DNA from: Streptomyces cucumeris
GTDB lineage: Bacteria > Actinomycetota > Actinomycetes > Streptomycetales > Streptomycetaceae
Assembly (NCBI RefSeq): GCF_024295805.1
Contig: NZ_JANCLX010000006.1
Location: forward strand, 198,849-262,848
DNA: 64,000 bases
Direction: 5' to 3'
In this document: piece after piece, positions 1 through 9,583 of the stretch
Layout: each line of letters starts with the position of its first letter
Position numbering within the stretch: position 1 is the stretch's first letter
Program-made: the position numbers and the translations under genes
Notes under the pieces: generated by a model
Databases searched by the model: none
Told to the model about the DNA's origin: nothing
What the model saw: only the letters and a program-made list of their open reading frames with translations

Positions 1-216
1 ACGAATATGCTTTTTTCTCGGAATTGCACTGGCGAGCGAATTCATTCAACGTAGGGAATCGATCAGATTCATTCAATTCCCTCTGCGCTCCGAAACCCCA
101 CACCCGCAAAAGCTGGTTGATTCACGGTGATTGCGGACATTGTGCGGTGACTCCCCGATGGGGTACCCGGGTTGTAGAGTCAGTCGGTTGACCACAACGG
201 CGTGGAGGGCGGTCAC

Positions 217-918
217 GTGTTCTACCAGGTGCTCAAATATGTACTGTTGGGGCCGTTGCTGAGACTTCTCTTCCGGCCCCGGGTCGAGGGGCTGGAGCAC
301 ATCCCCGCCGAGGGGGCCGCCATCGTCGCCGGGAATCATCTGTCGTTCTCCGATCATTTCCTGATGCCCGCGATCGTGCCGCGCCGCATCACGTTCCTGG
401 CGAAGGCGGAGTACTTCACCGGACGGGGTCTCAAAGGGCGGCTGACCGCGGCATTCTTCCGCGGTGCCGGACAGATCCCGGTGGACCGCGCGGGCGGCAA
501 GGCGGCCGAGGCGGCGCTGCGTTCGGGGCTCGCGGTGCTGCGCAAGGGCCGGTTGCTGGGGATCTACCCGGAGGGCACCCGCTCGCACGACGGACGGCTC
601 TACAAGGGGCGGACCGGGGTGGCGGCGATGGCTCTCACCGCCGGGGCCCCGGTCGTCCCGTGCGCCATGGTGGGCACCTTCGAGATCCAGCCGCCCGGCC
701 GTGTGGTGCCCCGGATCCGCCGGGTGACCATCCGCTTCGGCGCACCGCTGGACTTCTCGCGCTACGCCGGGCTGGAGGAGGAGCGCACCGTGCTGCGGGC
801 CGTCACCGACGAGATCATGTACGAGATCCTGCGGCTGTCCGGACAGGAGTACGTCGACGCCTACGCCTCGGATGTGAAGGCCGGGCAGTCCCGGCGCCGC
901 TCCCGGACGCCACGCTGA
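217..918 (+). CDS. 1-acyl-sn-glycerol-3-phosphate acyltransferase family protein (PlsC-like)
   Basis: A 233-residue protein of the PlsC/AGPAT family, which transfers an acyl chain from acyl-CoA or acyl-ACP to lysophosphatidate at the inner membrane during phospholipid synthesis. The acyltransferase signature NHLSFSD (N40, H41, D46) and the second block PEGTR (residues 118-122) are both present, and a hydrophobic stretch at residues 6-18 can anchor it. GTG at 217 was chosen over the in-frame GTG at 202 because GGAGGG lies six bases upstream of it. It stands alone, with no lipid gene beside it. The family is clear; the exact acceptor is not. Confidence 0.88.
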   Translation: MFYQVLKYVLLGPLLRLLFRPRVEGLEHIPAEGAAIVAGNHLSFSDHFLMPAIVPRRITFLAKAEYFTGRGLKGRLTAAFFRGAGQIPVDRAGGKAAEAALRSGLAVLRKGRLLGIYPEGTRSHDGRLYKGRTGVAAMALTAGAPVVPCAMVGTFEIQPPGRVVPRIRRVTIRFGAPLDFSRYAGLEEERTVLRAVTDEIMYEILRLSGQEYVDAYASDVKAGQSRRRSRTPR

Positions 919-981
919 CGGCGAATCTGCCACCGGCCGAATGCCCTGGTCCGCCCGGCCGGCGGACCGTAGCGTCCCGGC

Positions 982-2037
982 ATGACCACAGCAGACGTAT
1001 GTGTGATCGGGGCGACCGGACAGATCGGCCGGGCGGCGGTGCGCGTGCTGGCCGAGGAGGGCCTGCGGGTGCGCGCGGCCTCCCGCGGCGGGGGCCGTGA
1101 CGAGCGCTGGCCCGGGGACGTGGAGTGCATGGCCCTGGACCGGGAGGACGGCGCGGCGGTGGCCGCGCTGGTCGGGGACGGCTGCGAGGTGCTGCTGGAC
1201 TGCGTGGCCAACGGCCGGGCGCACGCACGGCAGTTGACCGCTCTGGCGGACCGGATCGGCTCGGCGGTGGTGATCTCCACCGGCGCGGTGTACGAGGACG
1301 ACCGGGGCCGCGGCTTCCACACCCAGGACCAGCCGGACGGCGCACCCGAGTACCCGGTGCCGATCCCCGAGTCCCAGCGCACCGTGCCCCCGGGGGACAC
1401 CGCCGGGAACCGCAAGGTCGCACTGGAGCGGGAGCTGCTGGCCGCGGGCGACCGGCTGCCGGTGACCCTGCTGCGGGCCGGGGCGATCCACGGACCGCAC
1501 TGCCGCACCCCGCGGGAGCTGTACTTCGTCAAGCGGGCGCTCGACCGGCGGCCGGTGCGGGTGCTGGCCTACGGCGGCGGCAGCCGGTTCCACCCGGTGC
1601 ACGTGGACAACCTCGCCGAGCTGGTGCGGCTGGCCGCCCGCCGGCCCGGTTCCCGGGTGCTCAACGCGGGCGATCCGCAGGCACCGACGGTGGCCGACAT
1701 CGCCGCCGCGGTGGACGCCGTGCTGGCGGAGCGCTCGGAGCTGGTACTGATCGACGGCCCGCCGCCGCGCCCGAACGTGGGCGTCACCCCGTGGAGCCTC
1801 CCCCACCCCGTGGTCTACGACATGACGGCGGCGGAGCGGGAGTTGGGCTACCGCCCGGTGACCGGCTACGCCGAGTCACTGCCGCGGACGGTGGAGTGGC
1901 TGGCCCGGCGGCTCACCGACGGCGGGGGCTGGCCCGCCGCGTTCCCGGAGATGGCCGCGGCCTACGGCCCGAGGGTCGATCTGTTCGACTACGCGGCCGA
2001 GGACGCGTGGCTGGGCACCGGCGGCCGGGCTCGCTGA
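982..2037 (+). CDS. NAD(P)-dependent epimerase/dehydratase family protein
   Basis: A 351-residue extended short-chain dehydrogenase-like protein. The N-terminal Rossmann glycine motif GATGQIG is at residues 10-16, followed by a helix and basic residues that may favour NADP. The middle carries the substrate strand around STGAVYED, but the YxxxK catalytic pair is not obvious (PPGDTAGNRK lies where it would be expected), so activity may be atypical. The start is an ATG 63 bases after the acyltransferase stop. A perfect 17-bp stem follows immediately and serves as terminator. Substrate unknown; a sugar-nucleotide or reductase role are both possible. Confidence 0.8.
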   Translation: MTTADVCVIGATGQIGRAAVRVLAEEGLRVRAASRGGGRDERWPGDVECMALDREDGAAVAALVGDGCEVLLDCVANGRAHARQLTALADRIGSAVVISTGAVYEDDRGRGFHTQDQPDGAPEYPVPIPESQRTVPPGDTAGNRKVALERELLAAGDRLPVTLLRAGAIHGPHCRTPRELYFVKRALDRRPVRVLAYGGGSRFHPVHVDNLAELVRLAARRPGSRVLNAGDPQAPTVADIAAAVDAVLAERSELVLIDGPPPRPNVGVTPWSLPHPVVYDMTAAERELGYRPVTGYAESLPRTVEWLARRLTDGGGWPAAFPEMAAAYGPRVDLFDYAAEDAWLGTGGRAR

Positions 2038-2058
2038 CCACCACCCCGGAAACGGACC

Positions 2059-2100
2059 GGGCCCGGTTCCGTACGCGCCGACACGTACGGAACCGGGCCC
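2059..2100. terminator. Bidirectional terminator, perfect 17-bp stem
   Basis: Bases 2059-2075 and 2084-2100 are exact reverse complements (arm begins GGGCCCGGTTCC), separated by an 8-base loop. It sits between two converging genes and can stop transcription from both sides. No T-tract, as is usual in Streptomyces. Confidence 0.85.
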
Positions 2101-2108
2101 GGCGGCCG

Positions 2109-3755
2109 TCACTTGACGGCGGTGGCCTTCGCGACCTTCGCCGCCTTGGCCGCCTTGGCGGCCGAGTCGGACTTCGCGGGCACCGGCGTGGCGTGCGGGG
2201 CGCACGTCACGTCCTTGGCGTCCACCGTGCCCTTGAGCAGGTAGGCGTCCACCCGCTCGTTGATGCAGCCGTTCACCAGTCCGGTGACACCGTGCGAACC
2301 GGCGTCCTTCTCGGTGATCAGACGCGAGCCCTTGAGCCGCTTGTGCAGTTCCACGGCACCGTCGTACGGGGTGGCGGCGTCGCGGGTGCTCTGCACGATG
2401 AGGGTCTTGGGCAGGCCCTTGGACGCGCCGACCTCCAGCGGGGTGTGCTGCTTGGCACCCCAGGTGGCGCAGGGCAGGTTCATCCAGGCGTTGGACCAGG
2501 TCAGGAACGGGTAGTCCCGGTGGAGACGGGTGTTGTCCCGGTCCCACTTGGCCCAGCTCGTCGGCCACTTGGTGTCGGCGCACTCGACGGCGGTGTAGAC
2601 GGCGTTGCCGTTCTCCGAGGCGATGTTGCCCGCGGTGTCGGACATGTCCGGGCCCGCGGCCTCGATCAGCGGCTTGTCGTCACCGGCGAGGTAGGCGCTC
2701 CACACCTCCGCGACCTGGGTCCACGCGGAGTCGTAGTACGGGGCGCTCTGGAAGAATCCGAGCAGCTCGGAGGGGCCGACGACCCCGCCGATCGGGCTCT
2801 TCTTGGCGGCCGCACGCAGCGTGTTCCACTGCTTCTGGACCTTGGCCGAGGTGTTGCCGATGTGGTAGGCGGCGTCGTTCTTGGCGACCCACGCCTTCCA
2901 GTCGTTCCAGCGCATCTCGAAGGCGACGTCCTGGTCCAGGTTGGCCTGGTACCAGATCTTCTCCCGCGAGGGGTTGACCACGCTGTCGACGATCAGACGG
3001 CGCACATGGTTCGGGAACAGCGTCGCGTAGACGCCGCCGATGTACGTTCCGTAGGAAACGCCGAGGTAGTTGAGCTTCTTGTCGCCCAGGGCGGCCCGGA
3101 TGACGTCGATGTCACGCGCGGTGTTCGGCGTCGTCATATGGGGCAGCATCCGGCCGCTGCGCTCCTTGCAGCCCTGTGCGTACGCCTTGGCGAGCTTGCG
3201 CTGAACGCGCTTGTCCGCCTCGCTGTCGGGCACCGGGTCCATCTTGGGTGCCTTGACGAACTCCTGCGGGTCCACGCAGGAGATCGGGGCGGAGTGGCCG
3301 ACGCCGCGAGGGTCGAAACCGACGAAGTCATACGCCTTCGCGGCGTTCGCCCACACCGGGTTCTTGTTGGTGACGCGGGTCGGGAAGCGCATACCCGAAC
3401 CGCCCGGACCGCCCGGGTTGTAGACCAGCGAACCCTGGCGCTCCGAGGGCGACCCCGTGTTGCCGATACGGTCCACCGCGATCTTGATCTTGCGGCCTTC
3501 GGGCTTGGCGTAGTTCAGCGGCACGGTGACGTAACCGCACTGGATGGGCTTGGCCAGACCCCAGTCGGCCGGGCAGTCCTTCCAGTCGATGCCCTTCTTC
3601 GCGGCCTTGGCCGCGGCGATGGCGACACCGCGGGCCTCGGCGGCGCCACCCGGCACCGGCTCCGAGGCTCCCGCGGTCGGGGCGACGAGCGCCCCGGTTA
3701 TCAGCGCACCGGTCATCACACCACCGGCCACGCCGAAGAGTGCTGTGCGTCTCAC
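2109..3755 (-). CDS. Secreted tripeptidyl aminopeptidase, alpha/beta hydrolase fold (S33)
   Basis: A 548-residue secreted serine peptidase resembling the Streptomyces SlpD/SlpE/Tap group, which removes tripeptides from protein N-termini outside the cell. The N-terminus is RR plus a long Ala/Gly/Val hydrophobic core, a signal peptide. The oxyanion region NPGGPGGSG and the nucleophile elbow GVSYGTYIG (Ser about 234) are seen, with the Asp region STRDAATPYDGA and catalytic His in AGSHGVTG near the end. GTG at 3755 is preferred over the in-frame ATG at 3773 because GGGGGA sits seven bases before it. It is divergent from another secreted peptidase. The last 30 residues are Ala/Lys-rich and low in complexity. 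Confidence 0.88.
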   Translation of the reverse strand: MRRTALFGVAGGVMTGALITGALVAPTAGASEPVPGGAAEARGVAIAAAKAAKKGIDWKDCPADWGLAKPIQCGYVTVPLNYAKPEGRKIKIAVDRIGNTGSPSERQGSLVYNPGGPGGSGMRFPTRVTNKNPVWANAAKAYDFVGFDPRGVGHSAPISCVDPQEFVKAPKMDPVPDSEADKRVQRKLAKAYAQGCKERSGRMLPHMTTPNTARDIDVIRAALGDKKLNYLGVSYGTYIGGVYATLFPNHVRRLIVDSVVNPSREKIWYQANLDQDVAFEMRWNDWKAWVAKNDAAYHIGNTSAKVQKQWNTLRAAAKKSPIGGVVGPSELLGFFQSAPYYDSAWTQVAEVWSAYLAGDDKPLIEAAGPDMSDTAGNIASENGNAVYTAVECADTKWPTSWAKWDRDNTRLHRDYPFLTWSNAWMNLPCATWGAKQHTPLEVGASKGLPKTLIVQSTRDAATPYDGAVELHKRLKGSRLITEKDAGSHGVTGLVNGCINERVDAYLLKGTVDAKDVTCAPHATPVPAKSDSAAKAAKAAKVAKATAVK

Positions 3756-5061
<1,306 letters not shown>

Positions 5062-5066
5062 GCCCG

Positions 5067-5095
5067 TACGGGACCGGCCGCGCGCCGGTCCCGTA
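5067..5095 (+). terminator. Terminator after the M28 peptidase
   Basis: Perfect 12-bp stem (5067-5078 with 5084-5095, arm TACGGGACCGGC) with a 5-base loop, beginning 6 bases after the stop codon. Confidence 0.8.
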
Positions 5096-5412
5096 GTGCG
5101 CCCTTTGCGACCCGGTCGCCGGTCCCCGGCGGCCGGGTCGCGGTGTGTCCCCCGACCGGCGTAACCGCTCCCGGCAGGAGGACGTGCCGCCCACTTGCGC
5201 CGAGCACCGCCGCAGCTCGGTGAAGCGGGGATCGTCGCTGGTCAGAGCTCTGGCGTCAGAGAGGTCCTGTCACCCGAACGGACCATCCGTGAGCACCGTC
5301 ACACCGGGGCGTCCCGACGCGGAACCGGCCGCCGCGATGCGTGACGATCTCGGGGACGACAGGACCCCGCCGCAGCATCCGGGGTGGGGTCGGCAGATGA
5401 AGGGGGTGCGCG
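5096..5412 (+). promoter_or_regulatory. Leader region of the NlpC/P60 gene with a long-range stem
   Basis: About 317 bases without a gene. GGTCCTGTC (5263-5271) pairs perfectly with GACAGGACC (5358-5366), enclosing about 86 bases with smaller stems such as CGGACCATCCG. Wall-hydrolase genes in actinobacteria are often under cyclic-di-AMP (ydaO) riboswitches, but the conserved core of that riboswitch was not recognised here, so this is only a structured-leader candidate. Confidence 0.35.
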
Positions 5413-5886
5413 ATGACTGCGCACATTCGGATCCCCAGGATGGTCTCCCGGGCGAGTGCCGTCTCCGCTCTCACCGTCGCCGCTGTCGGCTCGACCGTCG
5501 CGGTGCCGGGGGCGACCCCGGAGGCGGAAGCGGCGACCGTCGCGGTCAAGGCGCTCCGGATCGCCGCGTCGAAGAAGGGCGCGCCGTACGTCTGGGGCGC
5601 GGCGGGCCCGCACCGCTTCGACTGCTCGGGGCTGACGCAGTACGCGTACAAGCGGGCCGGGAAGCGGCTGCCGCGGACCGCGGCGGCGCAGTACAACCGC
5701 GCGCGCCCCATCAAGGCTTCCGCTCGCACCCATGGTGACCTGGTGTTCTTCCATGGCAGCGGCGGTGTCTACCACGTCGGTCTGTACGCGGGCGGCGGCC
5801 GGATCTGGCATGCGCCCAAGACCGGCACCGTGGTGCGGCTGGAGCGGATCTGGACCCGCCAGGTCTCCTACGGCAAGGTCCGCTGA
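5413..5886 (+). CDS. Secreted NlpC/P60 peptidoglycan endopeptidase
   Basis: A 157-residue cell-wall hydrolase expected to cut D-Glu to diamino-acid bonds in peptidoglycan peptides outside the membrane. An N-terminal segment rich in Ala and Val (residues 12-40) acts as a signal peptide. The catalytic domain contains YVWGAAGPHRFDCSG with nucleophile Cys71, HVGLY with His121, and the third residue His133 in IWHAP, the usual Cys-His-His set. ATG at 5413 follows AAGGGGG at a good distance. It is a minimal one-domain enzyme without SH3 or coiled-coil targeting parts. Confidence 0.9.
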   Translation: MTAHIRIPRMVSRASAVSALTVAAVGSTVAVPGATPEAEAATVAVKALRIAASKKGAPYVWGAAGPHRFDCSGLTQYAYKRAGKRLPRTAAAQYNRARPIKASARTHGDLVFFHGSGGVYHVGLYAGGGRIWHAPKTGTVVRLERIWTRQVSYGKVR

Positions 5887-5997
5887 TCCGGGCCGGGTTG
5901 GCGGCCCCCGCCCCGGGGCCGGCGGCCCCCGCTACGTCGGGGGCCGGGGGTAGGTTGACGGGGCAGGGGCACCACCCCGTCGACCTTCGGAGACCGC

Positions 5998-6393
5998 ATG
6001 TCCTACCTCAACCCGGTCCGGCACATCACCTTCGACGCCCATGATCCGTACCAGCTCGCGCAGTTCTGGTCGCGGCTGACCGGCTATCCGCTGGAGGACT
6101 CGGACCCGGGCGATGACGAGGTGCTGATCGCGCCGGACCAGCCCGGTGTCCCGGGTCTGCTGTTCCTGCGGGTGCCGGACGCCAAGACCGTCAAGAACCG
6201 GGTCCACCTCGACATCCAGCCGCCGTCGGGCACCCGGGACGCCGAGGTGGACCGGCTCATCGGACTGGGCGCGAAGGTCGTGGACGACCGGCGCACGGAC
6301 GACGGCATGGGCTGGGTGGTGATGTCCGACCCCGAGGGCAATGAGTTCTGTGTGGAGCGCAGCGCGGTGGAGCGCGGTCTGGTGGGCTCCTAG
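5998..6393 (+). CDS. VOC superfamily (glyoxalase/bleomycin-resistance-like) protein
   Basis: A 131-residue protein with the paired beta-alpha-beta-beta-beta fold of the vicinal oxygen chelate family. The start HITFDAHDPYQLAQFWSRLTG is the common Streptomyces version, and the end SDPEGNEFCVE is the conserved second-module motif with its metal-ligand Glu. Such proteins act as dioxygenases, isomerases or drug-binding resistance proteins; the sequence does not tell which. Monocistronic, ATG at 5998. Confidence 0.82.
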   Translation: MSYLNPVRHITFDAHDPYQLAQFWSRLTGYPLEDSDPGDDEVLIAPDQPGVPGLLFLRVPDAKTVKNRVHLDIQPPSGTRDAEVDRLIGLGAKVVDDRRTDDGMGWVVMSDPEGNEFCVERSAVERGLVGS

Positions 6394-6507
6394 GCCGTCT
6401 CCCCGGCCGGGAGCCATGGCCCTCCGCCGTCTGGAGCCGATCGGGACCAGGCGCTAGCGTGAACCGGTGCCGGCCGTGCGCGGGCCGGCACCGGGAGGGG
6501 GCGCGTG

Positions 6508-7713
6508 GTGACCGAGCAGTTCCAGCCGGACCGGACCTACGACCAGGTGTATCTCGTCTTCGTCGACACCTCCGGGTATTCGACGATCGTGCGCTCCAAC
6601 CCCAGGGACCGGGCCGCCCACGCCTTCGACCTGCTCCGGGAGCGGATGCGGGCGCGGATCGCCCAGCTCTCCGCGCAGTACCGGTGCGCGCGCAGCGATC
6701 TGTGGAGCTGGCGCGGTGACGGCGGGTTCTTCGCGGTCCACGACGAGAGCGAGAGTGTGGCCCGCGATGTGGCGCTGGAGGCCGCGCGGACCTTCCTCAC
6801 CCTCGATCTGCGCCATCTGCGGGACGAGTTCGCGCAGGCCGGGGTGGACGGTGAGCTGCATGTGCGGATGGCGGTGCACAAGGGGGCGATCCGGCACAGC
6901 GCCGAGGGCCGGACCGGTGCGATCCACTCCCCCGACATCAATCTCGCCGCCCATCTGGAGAAGGTGACCCCGCCGGACTGTCTGGCGGTGTCGGAGGACG
7001 TCTACCGCACAGCCGGTCCGTACGCGGAGCTGTTCGCGCCCGTGGGACGCCATGAGGGCAAGGACGTCTATCTGATGGCGGGCGACGGCGGACCGGAGGT
7101 GGCGGCCAAGGCGTGGCTCGCGGGCCGGGGGCTGGCCGAGGGCACACCGGTGCACGCCTATCCCGAGCGGCCGAGTTCACAGGAGAAGGCTCGGCTGCTG
7201 GACGCGGCCGCCGAGGAGGTCCTCGACATGGGGACGGCGCTGCGCACCTCCTCCAGCCGTCTGGTGACCACCGAGCGTCCGGCCCGCTACCGGGACGCGG
7301 TGCTGGGGCTGTTGCGCCGGGGCGTCACCTACCGCTGCTATCTGCTGGACCCGTCCTCGGAAGCGGCGGACACCCTTTCGCGCCAGTACGAGGAGGACAT
7401 GGCGCGGAAGATCAAGGACTCGCTGGAGCGGTTCGGCCGGTTCAAGGAGCGCTACGGCGCGGAGGCGGACGGGCTGCTGGTCTACCAGACCGACGGGTTC
7501 CCGGGGTTCTCGGCGCTGGGGATCGATCTGGGCCGTGCCGACGGGCTGATCCTCTACTCCTCGTACCTCATGGGCGCGAGTCCGTACGGGGTGATCGAGC
7601 GCGGGGACATGCCGCACTATCTGATCGGCCCGGCCGCGGGGCGGGTGTTCACCCGCATCCGGGAGCTGGCCGGGGCGCGTTCGGCCACGGGGCGGGTCGA
7701 GCGGGTGCTGTAG
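6508..7713 (+). CDS. Class III nucleotidyl-cyclase-homology protein with C-terminal DUF5919-like domain
   Basis: A roughly 401-residue soluble protein. Residues 8-190 look like an adenylate/guanylate cyclase catalytic domain: FVDTSGYSTI supplies the first metal Asp and WRGDGGFFAV the second, and NLAAHLEK matches the segment where the transition-state Asn normally lies. The C-terminal third (around PARYRDAVLGLLRRG through DMPHYLIGPAAG) resembles DUF5919, found on Streptomyces regulators and related in fold to phospholipase-D-like domains. GTG at 6508 is preferred to GTG at 6505 because of its spacing from GGGAGGGG. No effector gene lies beside it. It may be a signalling enzyme or a sensor that binds nucleotides. 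Confidence 0.7.
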   Translation: MTEQFQPDRTYDQVYLVFVDTSGYSTIVRSNPRDRAAHAFDLLRERMRARIAQLSAQYRCARSDLWSWRGDGGFFAVHDESESVARDVALEAARTFLTLDLRHLRDEFAQAGVDGELHVRMAVHKGAIRHSAEGRTGAIHSPDINLAAHLEKVTPPDCLAVSEDVYRTAGPYAELFAPVGRHEGKDVYLMAGDGGPEVAAKAWLAGRGLAEGTPVHAYPERPSSQEKARLLDAAAEEVLDMGTALRTSSSRLVTTERPARYRDAVLGLLRRGVTYRCYLLDPSSEAADTLSRQYEEDMARKIKDSLERFGRFKERYGAEADGLLVYQTDGFPGFSALGIDLGRADGLILYSSYLMGASPYGVIERGDMPHYLIGPAAGRVFTRIRELAGARSATGRVERVL

Positions 7714-7725
7714 CCGGGGCGCGGG

Positions 7726-8166
7726 TCAGTTGACCCCGGCGGTCCACGGCAGCGCGATCCAGACGGTCTTGCCGCCGTCGGCGGTGGGCATGATGAAGAC
7801 GTCACCGCCGGATTCGGCGGCCAGGGAACGGATGATGACCAGACCGCGGCCGTGGTCACGGCCGTGGTCCTGCTGGGTGGCGGCGGGCGGCCGGACCGGC
7901 CACCGGGGGTGGCTGTCGGTGACGCCGATCTCCAGCCGCCGGGTGTGGTCGAGCCGGAGGTCGACGGTGAAGGTGGGCGACCGTCCCACGGTGTGCTGGA
8001 CCGCGTTGGTGGCCAGTTCGGAGACGATGAGCCGGACGGTGTCGGCGGCCTCCGCCCGAGCGCCGAGCCCCCATTCGGCCAGTACGTCCGTCACATAGGC
8101 ACGGGCCGCGGGGACCGAGGCCGGGGCGCTCGGCAGAGTGACGGATGCTTCCTGCTGGTCTGCCAT
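7726..8166 (-). CDS. ATP-binding anti-sigma-type regulator (HATPase, RsbW-like)
   Basis: A 146-residue GHKL ATPase of the kind that acts as anti-sigma or serine kinase regulator in Streptomyces. The N box VSELATNAVQH is clear, the G1 box is VTDSHPRWP (Asp with relaxed glycines) and the G2 box is DHGRGLVII. It lies next to, and divergent from, an XRE/DUF5753 gene followed by a DUF397 gene; such trios are abundant in streptomycetes (WhiJ/AbaA type) and affect development and antibiotic production. The stop is 12 bases from that of the cyclase-like gene. Confidence 0.85.
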   Translation of the reverse strand: MADQQEASVTLPSAPASVPAARAYVTDVLAEWGLGARAEAADTVRLIVSELATNAVQHTVGRSPTFTVDLRLDHTRRLEIGVTDSHPRWPVRPPAATQQDHGRDHGRGLVIIRSLAAESGGDVFIMPTADGGKTVWIALPWTAGVN

Positions 8167-8432
8167 GGCGGCCTGTCCCTTTCCGCCGGGGGCGCGGCGC
8201 GGACGCGTCGGGGTGGTGCCGCGCAGCCGGGGGTTTCCCGGCGGCTTCGGCGGGCTCAGCGTCAGAGTGCCATCGATGCCCTCCGTGACGGGGCCGATCC
8301 ACCGGGTTATGCATATATCTGTCGCCCGAAGCGGTGAACTCTGCTACGGAAGACCGGATTTGGGCGGCAGACTGGGGAGCGAAGCGCGGCAGAGGGCGCG
8401 CGCGGGGGCGCGCGGGCAGGAGGGAGAAACGG

Positions 8433-9302
8433 ATGCGGTACGGCCCGGCGGTGCGCCGCCGCAAGCTGGGCGCGGAGCTCCGCCGTCAGCGCGATCTGGC
8501 CGGGCTCACCAGTGGTGAGACCGCACGGCTGCTGGGGTGGCACCAGTCGAAGGTGAGCCGGATCGAGACCGGCCGCAGCGGGGCCAGACCCGCGGATGTG
8601 ACCCGGCTGCTGGATCTGTACAAGGTCGCCGACCCGGAGCTGCGGGCGCTGCTGGAGGCGCTGTGCGGCGGAGGTGCCTCGGATCCGGAGGGGTCACGGC
8701 GCGGCTGGTGGCACGCCTACCGCGATCTCCTGCCGCCCGCCTACCGGGACTTCATCAGCCTGGAGGCGGAGGCGTCCGGGGCGTGCACCCTGGAGACCAC
8801 GGTGGTGCCCGGACTCCTCCAGACCCCGGACTACGCCCGGACGGTCACCCGGGCGGCGCTGGCCGATCTGCCGCAGGCGCGGGTGGACGCGCTGGTGGAG
8901 GTGCGCATCGCCCGGCAGTCGGTGCTGCACGGCGCGCAACCGCTGCGGCTGCACGCGGTGCTGGACGAGGCGGTGCTCCGCCGCGCGGTCGGCGGACCGG
9001 AGGTGATGGCGGCCCAGCTCAGACATCTGGCCGCACTGGGAGAGCTCCCTCAGGTGTGCTTGCAGGTGCTGCCATATTCCGCTGGAATGCCCATTGGCAT
9101 TACCAGTCCTTTCATTATCTTCTCTTTTCCGCACATTACTGACCTCGACGTGGTAGTTCTCGACCACTTGACGAGTAGCCTCTATCTGGAGCGGAAAGAA
9201 GACCTCCGGGCGTACAGCGCGGCCTTCGACGTGCTGCGCACCCACGCCCTGGCACCTGAGGAATCACTCACCTTCATCAGCGAAATCGGGGGCGGCGCCT
9301 GA
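8433..9302 (+). CDS. XRE-family regulator with DUF5753 domain
   Basis: A 289-residue DNA-binding protein. Residues 5-65 are a helix-turn-helix of the XRE type (LRRQRDLAGLTSGETARLLG then QSKVSRIETG). The rest is DUF5753, the partner domain of DUF397 proteins (WWHAYRD, LETTVVPGLLQTPDYAR, EVRIARQ, AVLDEAVLRR). ATG at 8433 follows AGGAGGGAGAAACGG. Bases 9064-9180, coding the last strands of DUF5753, are strikingly AT-rich for this genome. The DUF397 gene follows after 9 bases, so both are made together. Confidence 0.87.
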   Translation: MRYGPAVRRRKLGAELRRQRDLAGLTSGETARLLGWHQSKVSRIETGRSGARPADVTRLLDLYKVADPELRALLEALCGGGASDPEGSRRGWWHAYRDLLPPAYRDFISLEAEASGACTLETTVVPGLLQTPDYARTVTRAALADLPQARVDALVEVRIARQSVLHGAQPLRLHAVLDEAVLRRAVGGPEVMAAQLRHLAALGELPQVCLQVLPYSAGMPIGITSPFIIFSFPHITDLDVVVLDHLTSSLYLERKEDLRAYSAAFDVLRTHALAPEESLTFISEIGGGA

Positions 9303-9311
9303 GGGGGCTCC

Positions 9312-9578
9312 ATGTCCGCACTGCCGGCCGCATCGGCCGTGACCGCTCTTTCCACCCCATCCGTCGGACCCGGCGGCTGGCTGCGCAGCAGCTACAGCGT
9401 CGGGATGAACAACTGCGTCGAGACCGCCCGGCTCGGTTCCGGGCTGCTCGCCGTGCGCGACTCCAAGAACACGGCAGGTCCCGTCCTGCGGTTCACCCCG
9501 TCCGGCTGGGCCTCGTTCCTCGACGGCCTGACCGGCGGCGGGTTCGGCCCCGGCAGGTCCCACACCACCGGGAGCTGA
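9312..9578 (+). CDS. DUF397 domain protein
   Basis: An 88-residue protein carrying the DUF397 pattern: W-R-S-S-Y-S, then NNCVE, AVRDSKN, GPVLRF and W..FLDGL. DUF397 proteins are small partners of the XRE/DUF5753 regulator encoded just upstream, and the pair behaves rather like a regulator-antagonist or toxin-antitoxin-like unit in some published systems. Start ATG at 9312 has GAGGGGG before it. Confidence 0.85.
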   Translation: MSALPAASAVTALSTPSVGPGGWLRSSYSVGMNNCVETARLGSGLLAVRDSKNTAGPVLRFTPSGWASFLDGLTGGGFGPGRSHTTGS

Positions 9579-9583
9579 TCCGC

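Noticed and set aside
73..1806. Long open frame on the minus strand opposite the acyltransferase and epimerase genes
   Set aside because: Codon positions are wrong for Streptomyces GC bias, no motif is present and both plus-strand genes are clear. The same applies to the many other long mirror frames in the GC-rich half.
5190..5405. Cyclic-di-AMP (ydaO) riboswitch before the NlpC/P60 gene
   Set aside because: The conserved core sequences could not be recognised; only a general stem-loop leader is supported.
6508..7713. Pycsar or CBASS defence system around the cyclase-like protein
   Set aside because: No effector gene (membrane, nuclease or TIR) lies next to it; neighbours are ordinary regulators.
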